From a virus: DNA of 64,000 bases. Under the pieces are notes generated by a model, which did not search any database, was not told the origin of the DNA, and worked only from the letters and a program-made list of their open reading frames with translations. Shown in pieces: positions 53,182 to 61,975 of this stretch. The position numbers and the translations under genes are program-made. The stretch is taken from positions 1 through 64,000 of the IMG/VR virus record IMGVR_UViG_3300048592_000616. One strand, given 5' to 3'. Position 1 is the first letter of the stretch; each line of letters opens with the position of its first letter.

Positions 53182-53235
53182 TGTAACCGGACCCTGCGCC
53201 TGCGAGGGCGCGGGGTCGGGCCAAAGGGAGCATCT

Positions 53236-53688
53236 ATGTCCGAACGACTGGAAGCGGCCAGGGCGGCCCTGTTCAAGGAGATGGAGGTCCACTTCGGGTC
53301 GATCCTGATCCGGCAGGTGGACCTCCACGACCTGTTGCTGACGGGCGGCATCCCCGTGCCGCTCATCGCGGAGGTGGACGGCAAGTTCAAGGACCTGGCC
53401 GACGACGAGCAACGCCTGACGCCGGAGGCGATCCAGAAGGTCATGCCTTATCTGGATCGGGTGGTCATTGCGGCCGTCGTCGATCCACCGATCACCCAGC
53501 ACGGCGGCGAGGACAGCCTGCCGGTCAACGTCTTCTTCGCCACGGAGAAGCTCATCATTGCCGCCGCAGCGACGCCGGGGTCGTCGCTGGGACCTTTTCG
53601 TACGGGACAGCAAGAACCTGCTGGAACTGCACTGGCTGGCGACGACGTATCACCAGCGGCCGAGCCAGATACTGGGGATCACCAATAG
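53236..53688 (+). CDS. Tail assembly chaperone, upstream frame (gpG-like)
   Basis: 150 aa in the unshifted frame: LEAARAALFKEMEVHFGSILIRQVDLHDLLLTGGIPVPLIAEVDGKF ... FFATEKLIIAAAATPGSSLGPF, after which the frame continues as low-complexity sequence. It sits between tail tube and tape measure, where chaperone pairs are made by programmed frameshifting. Binds the tape measure during tail assembly. Confidence 0.75.
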   Translation: MSERLEAARAALFKEMEVHFGSILIRQVDLHDLLLTGGIPVPLIAEVDGKFKDLADDEQRLTPEAIQKVMPYLDRVVIAAVVDPPITQHGGEDSLPVNVFFATEKLIIAAAATPGSSLGPFRTGQQEPAGTALAGDDVSPAAEPDTGDHQ

Positions 53689-53851
53689 CTGGGAGGCGTA
53701 CCAGTTGGACTATGTGACGCTCATCACCGCCCAACGCGCCGCCCAGGAGGCGCGGGAGACCCCGCCGTCCGTGGCCGACAAGCGGCCGGGCGAGACGCTG
53801 CCTGACGGCCGCAAAGTCGGCAGTTGGCGCATGTTGGCCGGAGGCGACTAA
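53236..53851 (+). CDS. Tail assembly chaperone, frameshifted product (gpGT-like)
   Basis: A second frame opens at the end of the conserved part and reads RDSKNLLELHWLATTYHQRPSQILGITNSWEAYQLDYVTLITAQRAAQEARE ... GSWRMLAGGD, clearly protein-like, with no start codon of its own. Joining the frames needs a +1 (or -2) shift near 53593-53599, where CCU UUU C could let the P-site tRNA slip. Most tail chaperones use -1, so this is the less common type. A sequencing indel is the alternative. Confidence 0.65.
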
Positions 53852-53856
53852 CCACC

Positions 53857-56800
53857 ATGACGACAGTCATCGAAGTTGACGGCAAAATTCGCCTAGACTC
53901 CAGCGACGTCGAGAAGGGCGCGAAGAAGGCCGAGAAGTCGCTGCTGAACATCGGCAAGGTCGCCAACCCCAACCTGGCGGCGCTGGGCCTGACCGTCGGC
54001 AGCGTCGGTCTGGCGCTGGGCACGGTCGCCAAGGCGGCCGAGATGGCCTACTCGACCATCAAAGAGGGCGCGGCGCTGGAGCTGGCCCGCAGCCGCTTCG
54101 ACAACCTGACGGCCAGCATCGGCACCACGGCCGACTCGCTGTTGGGTAAATTGCGCGAGGCGACCGGGGGCATGATCTCCGATGCCGAGTTGATCGCCTC
54201 GGCGACCGACATGATGAACCTCGGCTTCGCCAAGACCGAGGACCAGGCGGTGAGACTGACGTCCGTCGCGGGTCAGCTGGGCTGGAACATGCAACAGCTA
54301 ACGCTGACGCTCGCCAACCAGTCCACCATGCGCCTGGATGCCTTGGGGCTGTCGGTCGAGGAGGTCACCGGCCGCTTCAAGGAGCTAAAGGCTTCGGGGA
54401 TGGCCGCGCAGGACGCCTTCCAGATGGCGGTCATCGAGGCCGGTGAGAAGAAGCTGGAACTGCTGGGCAGCGCGGCCGAGACGTCGGCCGGCAAGTTGCA
54501 AAAGTTCGAGGCGGGCTGGGCCAACTCGACCAACGCCATGAAGATCGCGGCCGTGCAGTTGGCCGACAACATCGGACTGATCGAGTCATTGAGCAATGTC
54601 ACGTCGGGCCTGGCGCGTTCCACCGGGTTTTCCGATGAGCTGGACCGGGCGCTCCAGAACCGCATCATCACCCTCGAACGCTATGAGGAGCTTCGCAACA
54701 CGTCGCGGGGGTCGAACATTAACCACCGCACCGGCGAGATCATCGACGTCGGCGCGTTTGACCAGCTAGACCTGCTGTACAAGCTGAAAGAGGCGCTCGA
54801 CAACGCGGCCATCAGCCGCGAGCGCTACAACGAACTCGTCGAGGCCAGCGCGACGGCCGAGGGCTACAAGGCGGCCCAGCTCGAGGTCGATACGCTGATC
54901 ATCTTGAAGGCCGCGCTGGACGAGGCGGCCATCAGTCAGGAGCGGTACAACGAACTGGTGCTAATGGCCCAGGGGGGCAACACCGAAGGCGCGACCCGGC
55001 AGCTCGAACTCCAAACGCAGATCAACAAGCTGTACGAGAACGGCGCTATCTCCCTGGCCGCCTACATCCGCATGACGGCCGGTCTAAAAACCAACACGGC
55101 CGCCGTCGCCGCAGAGGTCAGCGGCTACACGTCGCAGCTTCGCGGCAACGCCGAGGAGATGGCGCACCTGGGCGGGGAGACCCACAAAGCGGCCGGTGAG
55201 ATATGGGACTGGCGCGAGTACGTCGGGCAGACGGCCGAAGAGACCCGCGCCTTTGAGGCGGCCCTGGCCGACGCCGCTTTCGCCCAGGAGGTCGTCGCCG
55301 CCCGCGCCCGCATGGCCGCCGAGGCCGTCACCGCGCTGTCGGTCGCCTTCAACTCCATTTCGGCCGACTACATGAATGACCTGCCCGGCGCAGACGACCC
55401 GCTCGTCACGCCGGAGCGGCAGGTGTCCTTCGTCGTCGCCGGGCCGACCAACGACCAGACAGCGCTCCTCCAGGAGTACCAAGACCTGTATGACAAGGCG
55501 GCCGACAAGGTCCGCGACCTGACCAACGGGATCGGCACCTTCGGGATGGAGCAGGACAAGGTCAACGATGCCCTCGAAGAGGCCAACGCCGAGATGGCCT
55601 ACTACGGCGGGCTGATGGAGCCGCTGCGCTCCATCCCGACCGAGGTCGGCACGGCGCAGCAGGGCATGACGGTCAACGTCAACGCGGCGCGGACGGCGCT
55701 CTTCGAGCAGGCGCAGGCGGCCGGGGCCAACGCCCCGGCGCTGGTAGCGCTTGGCGTCGCCACGGGGCAGATGACCGAGGCCCAGGGCGAGGCGGCGCTC
55801 AAGGCGGCCGCACTGTTCGCCCGCATCCAGGAGCTAGGCGTCCTCATTGCCGGGGGCATGTCCATCGACGTGGCGATGAACCTGCTGGACTCGTTTATTG
55901 CCCAGATGAACGGTGAGTTCATCCCCACGACCGGCGACATCCCGCCCGCCATGGCCGACGCCAAGGAGGCCGTGGGCGAGTTTGGGGACTCGGCCAACGA
56001 CGCCGAGGAGGACACGCGCGGCCTCAAGGAAGCCGTCGATGAGTACAACGGCACCGAGGCCACGGCCTACCTCTACCTGGACGACGACAAAGCCTGGACC
56101 GACCTCGATACGCTCAACGCGGCGCTGGAGGCTTACGGTCACTCCAGCTATACCGCTTACCTGGACACAGTGGTCAACCCGCCGAACAACAATGGCGGCG
56201 GCGGGGGCGGCGGTGGGGGTGGGACCGGCGACGATCCCGACCCGGTCCGCGACGACCGCAGCGTCGGCGGCGGCAAGGGGGGTGCCAAGTCGCCCATCGC
56301 GCAGTACCGGGAGCTAGGGCGGGCGCTGGGCGCGGCGATGGTTGGCGGGATCGAGCGGGAGTTGGTGGACGGGCAGAACACCGTCGCCAAGCAGATCGTG
56401 GCCCTGGGTAACAGCGCCAGTCGCTTGTTCAACAGCTTCATGAGCGCCATGCCGGACCTGTCGCCGGATATCGACAAGGCGTCCGACGCTTTGCAGACGG
56501 CCGTGGACGCCCTCGCGCCGTTCTGGAGCGATACGGTCATCGACAACATCAATGACATGGACCCGGCGCAGGCGGCCGAGGCGCTGCGTAACCTGCGGGC
56601 GCGCAGCGTCTACCAGAACAACCCGGAGGCCAAGCGACGACTGGAGGAGGCGATCCGGCTGGCCGACGAGCGCAACCGCCTGGAGGCCGAGTACGCCGAA
56701 CAGCAGAAGAAAATTCTCGAATACCAGGAGCGCCAAGCGCAGCTTTCCTTCCTGCAAACGCAGCTGGAGCTATTGCAACTCATCCGGGACAACGGCCTGG

Positions 56801-57171
56801 ACGCCAACATCCTGGCCGGGTTGACGCTGGGCCTCGACGCCGACATGGATAGCCTGATGGCGGTCATGATGGAGGTCATGCAGTCCATCATCGGCGCGGC
56901 CGAGGAGGAGCTTGGTATCCACTCGCCATCCACCGTCTTCGCGGAGATCGGGCACCAGATGATGGCCGGGCTGGAGAAGGGCATCCGGGGCGGCGGCGAC
57001 ATGGCCTCGATGTTCCTGGGCAAGGACCTGTACCGCAGCGCCGACATGCTGCGCGCGGCGGTCGCCAACAACTACAACAACCGCAACCTCTATATCTACG
57101 GTGGCGTGAGCGTGCATCGCGACACGCCGTTCAGTTCGTTCATTGAGGAGTTATACGGGGTGTCACAATGA
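53857..57171 (+). CDS. Tail tape measure protein
   Basis: 1104 aa; ATG 53857 (MTTVIEVDGKIRLDSSDVEKGAKKAEKSLLNI). Opening helix bundle followed by LARSRFDNLTASIGTTADSLLGKLREATGGMISDAELIASATDMM, the usual tape-measure N-domain; long helical central part; a Gly10-like hinge at ~775-785 with Asn/Gly; C-terminal LGIHSPSTVFAEIGHQMMAGLEKGI, the signature ending of tape measures. About 1100 aa would set a tail of roughly 165 nm at 0.15 nm per residue (inference). Confidence 0.93.
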   Translation: MTTVIEVDGKIRLDSSDVEKGAKKAEKSLLNIGKVANPNLAALGLTVGSVGLALGTVAKAAEMAYSTIKEGAALELARSRFDNLTASIGTTADSLLGKLREATGGMISDAELIASATDMMNLGFAKTEDQAVRLTSVAGQLGWNMQQLTLTLANQSTMRLDALGLSVEEVTGRFKELKASGMAAQDAFQMAVIEAGEKKLELLGSAAETSAGKLQKFEAGWANSTNAMKIAAVQLADNIGLIESLSNVTSGLARSTGFSDELDRALQNRIITLERYEELRNTSRGSNINHRTGEIIDVGAFDQLDLLYKLKEALDNAAISRERYNELVEASATAEGYKAAQLEVDTLIILKAALDEAAISQERYNELVLMAQGGNTEGATRQLELQTQINKLYENGAISLAAYIRMTAGLKTNTAAVAAEVSGYTSQLRGNAEEMAHLGGETHKAAGEIWDWREYVGQTAEETRAFEAALADAAFAQEVVAARARMAAEAVTALSVAFNSISADYMNDLPGADDPLVTPERQVSFVVAGPTNDQTALLQEYQDLYDKAADKVRDLTNGIGTFGMEQDKVNDALEEANAEMAYYGGLMEPLRSIPTEVGTAQQGMTVNVNAARTALFEQAQAAGANAPALVALGVATGQMTEAQGEAALKAAALFARIQELGVLIAGGMSIDVAMNLLDSFIAQMNGEFIPTTGDIPPAMADAKEAVGEFGDSANDAEEDTRGLKEAVDEYNGTEATAYLYLDDDKAWTDLDTLNAALEAYGHSSYTAYLDTVVNPPNNNGGGGGGGGGGTGDDPDPVRDDRSVGGGKGGAKSPIAQYRELGRALGAAMVGGIERELVDGQNTVAKQIVALGNSASRLFNSFMSAMPDLSPDIDKASDALQTAVDALAPFWSDTVIDNINDMDPAQAAEALRNLRARSVYQNNPEAKRRLEEAIRLADERNRLEAEYAEQQKKILEYQERQAQLSFLQTQLELLQLIRDNGLDANILAGLTLGLDADMDSLMAVMMEVMQSIIGAAEEELGIHSPSTVFAEIGHQMMAGLEKGIRGGGDMASMFLGKDLYRSADMLRAAVANNYNNRNLYIYGGVSVHRDTPFSSFIEELYGVSQ

Positions 57172-59159
57172 AGATCGTGAGTTTCGGCGGGTTGGCTTTG
57201 AATAACGCCACCTACACCGCCAGTTTCCCCACCTCCTACCAGCAGCCCGGCCGCGAGGTGGCCTATGCCAGCCGCCACGGCCGCCCGCCCATCGCCACGG
57301 CCATCAACTACACCGTGTTTGCGCTGCCGCCGCTGGAGGTCGCCATTGACGGCGTGGGGGTCGATGTGGACGCGGCGCGCCGGGCGCTGTTCGCGGCGTT
57401 TGACACGCGGCGCGAGGCGCGGGCGCTGGTCATCTCCGACGATAACGGCAGCAACGAGCGGTTCCTGATGTGCATCTGCCGCCAGCCGGATCAGGTCATG
57501 GGCAAGGGTGCGTTCTCTTTCGCGTTCTCCCTCCTGGCGGCCGAGGAGCAGGAGTTCGCCAGCGTCCAGGAGACGGTGGATACCTGGAACCTGACCGCCA
57601 GCGGCCAGACGCGGATGCTGACCGTCACCGGCGACCTGGACACCGACCCGATCTACGAGATCACCCCCACGACCGCCAAGAGCGGCAGCAACCTCACCGA
57701 GCGCCAGTTCGCGGCCGTGCGCTGGTATGGCACGGCGACGAAGGGCTGGCCGGTGGACATCACCAACGCCTCGTTCGACACGGCAGCGCTGGTGACGGCG
57801 GGCAAGGTGTCAGCCGCGAGCAACATCACGGTGTTCGTCAACGGCGTTGAGGTGCGACGCTGGATCGTCGGCTTTAACACGACCACGACGAAGGTCTGGG
57901 TCAACCTCGACTTCGAGGCCGGTCGCCAGAACCGGCTGTCCGGCTGGGACGGGGAGGCCGAGCGACCGCTCTCGTCCGGGGACGAGCCGACGTCGCTGAT
58001 CTTGCGCGAGAGCATCGACCAGTGGCCGGAGACCGGCATCCTGATGATCGGCACCGAGCTATTCACCTATAAAGGCCGCGACCCAGGCCGCGCCACGCTG
58101 CTCGGCGTAGCGCGGGCGCGGCACGGCAGCACGGCCGGGGCGCACTCCAGCGGCGCGTCCTGTATCGCGATCCAGAACAACATCATCATTGCCTATGGCC
58201 CGGGGACGACCAACAAGACCGAGTTCACCGAGGACACGATCCCGCTCGGCAACGGGTACTACAGCTACGACGCGCGCAAGCCGATGATCGACCTCACCGC
58301 CAGCAGCAATGCGTCGTGGAAGTGGACGACCTTCGGTGAGGCATCCAACCCGCGCGCGGCGGAGTGGGACAATGTCTTGACGACCTTTGGGCATTCGCTA
58401 TTTAGTGACCCGACGTCCGGCACCCTGGTGTCGCCTTTCGAGAACATCGGTATCCGCATTGACGACGACGAGTTAAGCGGCATCTCGCGCTGGACCATGC
58501 CCCTGGCACGGCCGGTCATCTCCTTTGGCGTGGTTGGCGTGGGGAAGATAATGCGATCGCTAGGGCGCTCCCAGACCCCAGCCGACTACTGGGGGATCAA
58601 CTTCGTAACTGCGGACAGCACCGGTTCGGAGCGCACGGCGTTCTCGCTGCCGCAGCCGACCGTACCAGAGGGGGGACCTATCGACGCGGGCGCGGGTAGT
58701 ATCACCCTGGTCAAGAACTACAGCGGGACGACCACGCCGCTCTCCCCACACGAGGCCGGGCGCACGCTGTCCCTCAAGGCGTTTGGCCGGGGCGCGATGT
58801 CCATCTACTTGTCCGAGGTAAGGGTCGGCTTCGGCAACGGCGCGAATGACGACATGACCGTCACCCTGTACCCGCCCGCCACGATGTATGACGCCAACAC
58901 CCAACTGACCAACGTCACGACCGGCGAAACGCTGACTATCCGGCTGCCGATGGAGCCCGGCAAGACGCTGGTCATAGACACCCAGCGGTACACCGTGACG
59001 TATGACAACGGCGGGACGAACCAGTATCAGGCCGTCCGGCGCAATAGCGCGCGCCCTGAATGGCTGCGACTCGTGCCGGGGACGAATTTGCTACGGGTGA
59101 CAGAGCCGGGCCTGACGGGCCTGACACTGACCACCCGCTGGCGAGAGGTATACCGCTAA
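57168..59159 (+). CDS. Distal tail / baseplate protein (Dit-like)
   Basis: 663 aa, ATG overlapping the tape-measure stop. MKIVSFGGLALNNATYTASFPTSYQQPGREVAYASRHGRPPIA is the N-terminal pattern of distal tail proteins; central beta domains (SGQTRMLTVTGDLDTDPIYEITPT) with repeated sandwich features; GIGIRIDD- and carbohydrate-binding-like C-terminal half (SLKAFGRGAMSIYLSEV). Forms the hub where side fibres attach. Confidence 0.75.
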   Translation: MKIVSFGGLALNNATYTASFPTSYQQPGREVAYASRHGRPPIATAINYTVFALPPLEVAIDGVGVDVDAARRALFAAFDTRREARALVISDDNGSNERFLMCICRQPDQVMGKGAFSFAFSLLAAEEQEFASVQETVDTWNLTASGQTRMLTVTGDLDTDPIYEITPTTAKSGSNLTERQFAAVRWYGTATKGWPVDITNASFDTAALVTAGKVSAASNITVFVNGVEVRRWIVGFNTTTTKVWVNLDFEAGRQNRLSGWDGEAERPLSSGDEPTSLILRESIDQWPETGILMIGTELFTYKGRDPGRATLLGVARARHGSTAGAHSSGASCIAIQNNIIIAYGPGTTNKTEFTEDTIPLGNGYYSYDARKPMIDLTASSNASWKWTTFGEASNPRAAEWDNVLTTFGHSLFSDPTSGTLVSPFENIGIRIDDDELSGISRWTMPLARPVISFGVVGVGKIMRSLGRSQTPADYWGINFVTADSTGSERTAFSLPQPTVPEGGPIDAGAGSITLVKNYSGTTTPLSPHEAGRTLSLKAFGRGAMSIYLSEVRVGFGNGANDDMTVTLYPPATMYDANTQLTNVTTGETLTIRLPMEPGKTLVIDTQRYTVTYDNGGTNQYQAVRRNSARPEWLRLVPGTNLLRVTEPGLTGLTLTTRWREVYR

Positions 59160-59720
59160 GTGGAAACCATCACTTTATTCCCCACGGCCAGCGCTCATGA
59201 CGCCCGCGAGATAGGTACCGGCGTGGTGTCGGTGAGCGACACCGAACTCATTCTAACCTCGGGTCTGCATTGGTCCGGTCTGTGGGTTGACGCGACGGCC
59301 TATGCGAGCGACCTGCCCGGCAAGGTAACGGCGGCCACGTTGCATTACTACCCCAGGGGCACCGGGTATGACACACCCAACTTGACATGGTATGGGGAGG
59401 CTGCGAACTCTGCCGCAGTCTTTACCACGGCCGACTATAACATCAGCAGCCGCACGCCGACTGCGGCCAGCGCATCCGATGTGGGATCAAGTGTGGGAGG
59501 TGGGAAGCGCAGCATCGACATAACAAGCATTGTCCAAGAGATCACGTCGCTGCCGGGGTGGAGTGGGCCAATTGCCCTGCAAGGCGATTGTGCTGGCGGC
59601 GTCAACTTGCGCATCTATGCCCACGACAACGGTTCAAGTATCTGGAGTGTGGAGATCGAATACCAGAGCGGCAATTTGGCCGCCCTTATGAGCGCCGACC
59701 GGCGCAGGAGAGTGCAATAG
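59160..59720 (+). CDS. Beta-sandwich tail protein (DNRLRE-like, 186 aa)
   Basis: GTG start abutting the previous stop. ITLFPTASAHDAREIGTG ... GLWVDATAYASDLPGKVTAATLHYYPRG ... SIDITSIVQEITSLPGWSGPIALQGDCAGGVNLRIYAHDNGSSIWSVEIEYQ follows the DNRLRE-type module (a..D.y........n.g....l.v.........a.L.ly, dvt..V..W, s.Ea....P.l.v.y). Likely host-surface or decoration binding. Confidence 0.65.
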   Translation: METITLFPTASAHDAREIGTGVVSVSDTELILTSGLHWSGLWVDATAYASDLPGKVTAATLHYYPRGTGYDTPNLTWYGEAANSAAVFTTADYNISSRTPTAASASDVGSSVGGGKRSIDITSIVQEITSLPGWSGPIALQGDCAGGVNLRIYAHDNGSSIWSVEIEYQSGNLAALMSADRRRRVQ

Positions 59721-60568
59721 TGACTCAGTACTTGAGTTCAACTTCCGGCAGTATCGTCATGGGGCCGTTCCAAAGCATCACCGACGGATCGCTCATGACC
59801 GGGCTGGCCGGGAGCATCACTGTCTACCGCATCACACCAAACGGGCGAGTGGCGCGAGACAGCACTGGCACCATCACCCACCTCGGAGGCGCATGGTACA
59901 ACGTGCCGCTGTCGAGCGTAGACCTCACCCGAAGCCCCGCAAACTCCCTGAACGTGACGTTCTCGGCCGTCGCAACCGGGGCGGCCCCGGTCTGGCATGA
60001 ATGCTTGCTGTTCACCTCGGATTGGCATGCTGCGATGTTCGGCGGCTCTCGCCTCAAAACGGAGCTTGCCTCCATCGCCTGGGACGGACCGCTGGTTCCC
60101 GACTACATAGTGAACCTCGTAAACGCGTTTGACGGCGTGACCGGCTACGACTTTCCCGGCAGCTCTATCGATGCCAACGTGTACCAGATCAACTACAACA
60201 CCTCTGCCGCGCAGAACTTGCGCAAAGCCTACGACGGTGCGACCGGCTACGCCCACCCGTTCAACACATACCCGGCCAACGTCACGTCGATCAACGGATC
60301 GGCGACGGCCGCGGCTGTCCTGCGGCGGGCCAACGAAGCGCCAGTTATCAGCGTGGTCGCGGCGGGGTCCCCGACCTCGACGGCGTTCCCGGTCTCTCTC
60401 GGCGGCACCTATGGCACCGGTGCGCTCATCGGCCGAATCGTTTACTTTACGACCGGCGCGCGCACGGGGTGTTCGCAGGTCATCTCGGCGTCCACCTCGA
60501 CGCTCATCACCCTGGCGTCGGCGCTGCCCGGCGCGCCCGGTGTAGGTGACGCCTTCATCATCGTCTAA
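59720..60568 (+). CDS. Tail-associated protein (282 aa), beta-rich
   Basis: GTG overlaps the previous stop. TQYLSSTSGSIVMGPFQSITDGSLMTGLAGSITVYRITPNGRVARDSTGTITHLGGAWYNVPLSSVD ... CLLFTSDWHAAMFG: pattern of phage upper-collar or fibre adaptor modules with ITDG.. and GI....GGWY..... The C-terminus GRIVYFTTGARTGCSQVISASTSTLITLASALPGAPGVGDAFIIV looks like a small cap domain. Confidence 0.6.
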   Translation: MTQYLSSTSGSIVMGPFQSITDGSLMTGLAGSITVYRITPNGRVARDSTGTITHLGGAWYNVPLSSVDLTRSPANSLNVTFSAVATGAAPVWHECLLFTSDWHAAMFGGSRLKTELASIAWDGPLVPDYIVNLVNAFDGVTGYDFPGSSIDANVYQINYNTSAAQNLRKAYDGATGYAHPFNTYPANVTSINGSATAAAVLRRANEAPVISVVAAGSPTSTAFPVSLGGTYGTGALIGRIVYFTTGARTGCSQVISASTSTLITLASALPGAPGVGDAFIIV

Positions 60569-61734
60569 TGGCCGACCTACTGTACATCCGTCGTCGCCGA
60601 ATCGGTGGGGTGACGGAATTCCCCAAGGACTACCTCATCGTCCTGCCGCGGCCGGTCACGCCGATCTACGGCAGGGAGATCAGCGACCGCCGGGTGGGCC
60701 TGGCACCGATCCGCACCCTTATCGGCGACGCCAATTCCGGGACATTGCTGGGGGAGATCGCCGCCGACTTGCAGCACGTCTCTTGGCTGATCAGCCGTCA
60801 CGGCGACGCGGAGTTCGTTCTGCCGTCCAACGACCCCGCTGTGCGCTCCGGCCTTATCCAGCCCGGCCGCCGGATCGCGCTGGAGATCGACAACGGCCTG
60901 CCGGTATGGGGCGGGGTGATCGACGTACCCACCGACAACGACGGGCTAACGACGACTTGGCGGGCCTATGAGTCCAGCTACTTGCTGCGCTCTCGCTACA
61001 CCGGCCGCCACGTCAAGTTCGCCAAGGTGACGGCGGGCGGCGTGGTCAGCGCGCTCATGACGGCCGCCAATGCGGGCGCGCTGTCCGGGATCGTGCTGAT
61101 CGTCCATGACAGCGGCGAGACGACGATCACCCAGGAGTACCACCTGGAGGCGCTCTACGACGTATTCGAGCGGGACATCTGGCCGCTGCTGGAGTTCCGC
61201 ATGACGCCGGTCGTCACCGACTCGATCTCGTTCATCATGGAGGTCGGGGTGCGGATCGGCCGCGACGTTTCCGGGCGCGTGGCGCTGGTGCAGGGGGTCA
61301 ACACCGACCGGCCGAAGGTCACGACCCAGGGGCCGATCATCAACCACCTCACCTACGCGGCCGGGGACGGGGCATGGGACCCGTCGGCCAACGACGCTCG
61401 CGCCGTGGTCACCGTCTTGGACGACAGGAGCATCAAACGCTATGGCCTGCGCCAGGGTGTCCATATCGCCAGCGTCAACGACGCGCCGACGTTGGAGAAA
61501 ATGGCGACGGCAGACCTGGCCGAGATGCGCGAACCTTACCGGGCTATCTCGCTTAGTGCGCTTAACCTGCCACCGGCAACCTTCGGTGACTACCAGGTCG
61601 GCGACACGGTGAGTGTCGAGTTATTCGGCGAGTATGGGATGGGCGGCGGCGATGACAGGACCGCCCGTGTGTTGGGACGAGAGTTTCGGCCGGCCGACGG
61701 TGTCTGCCGCCTGATCCTCGCCAACAACCGATAG
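60568..61734 (+). CDS. Gp37-like tail baseplate protein
   Basis: 388 aa. GLAPIRTLIGDANSGTLLGEIAADLQHVSWLISRHGDAEFVLPSNDPAVRSGLIQPGRRIALEIDNGLPVWGGVIDVP: siphovirus Gp37-like domain (W....g.gsf.l.l.......ll.pG..i.i......w.G.i). ~110-300 helical/beta with HDSGETTITQEYHLEALYDVFERDIWPLLEFRM. Baseplate hub component. Overlaps previous gene by one base. Confidence 0.75.
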   Translation: MADLLYIRRRRIGGVTEFPKDYLIVLPRPVTPIYGREISDRRVGLAPIRTLIGDANSGTLLGEIAADLQHVSWLISRHGDAEFVLPSNDPAVRSGLIQPGRRIALEIDNGLPVWGGVIDVPTDNDGLTTTWRAYESSYLLRSRYTGRHVKFAKVTAGGVVSALMTAANAGALSGIVLIVHDSGETTITQEYHLEALYDVFERDIWPLLEFRMTPVVTDSISFIMEVGVRIGRDVSGRVALVQGVNTDRPKVTTQGPIINHLTYAAGDGAWDPSANDARAVVTVLDDRSIKRYGLRQGVHIASVNDAPTLEKMATADLAEMREPYRAISLSALNLPPATFGDYQVGDTVSVELFGEYGMGGGDDRTARVLGREFRPADGVCRLILANNR

Positions 61735-61744
61735 GGAGCTACAC

Positions 61745-61975
61745 ATGAATGCACGAGGATCAAGGCGGATCGACCGGGTGGCGATCCCGGACAACATCAT
61801 CGACCAAATGGAAACGCTCAAGCGCCAGGTGGCCGAGCTACGTCGGCGCACCATCACCCCGCCCAGCACGACGCCGACCGTCCGGCGCACGGCCGAGGAC
61901 GGTCGGGTATTCCAACTGCAAAGCATAGAGCTACGCGGCCGTTCGCACTACTTCTGGTCGGAGGTGAGCGAGTGA
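61745..61975 (+). CDS. Small tail protein (76 aa)
   Basis: MNARGSRRIDRVAIPDNIIDQMETLKRQVAELRRRTITPP: a short coiled coil that could trimerise, then RVFQLQSIELRGRSHYFWSEV. Its stop overlaps the fibre gene start (GTGA). Probably a fibre anchor. Confidence 0.6.
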   Translation: MNARGSRRIDRVAIPDNIIDQMETLKRQVAELRRRTITPPSTTPTVRRTAEDGRVFQLQSIELRGRSHYFWSEVSE

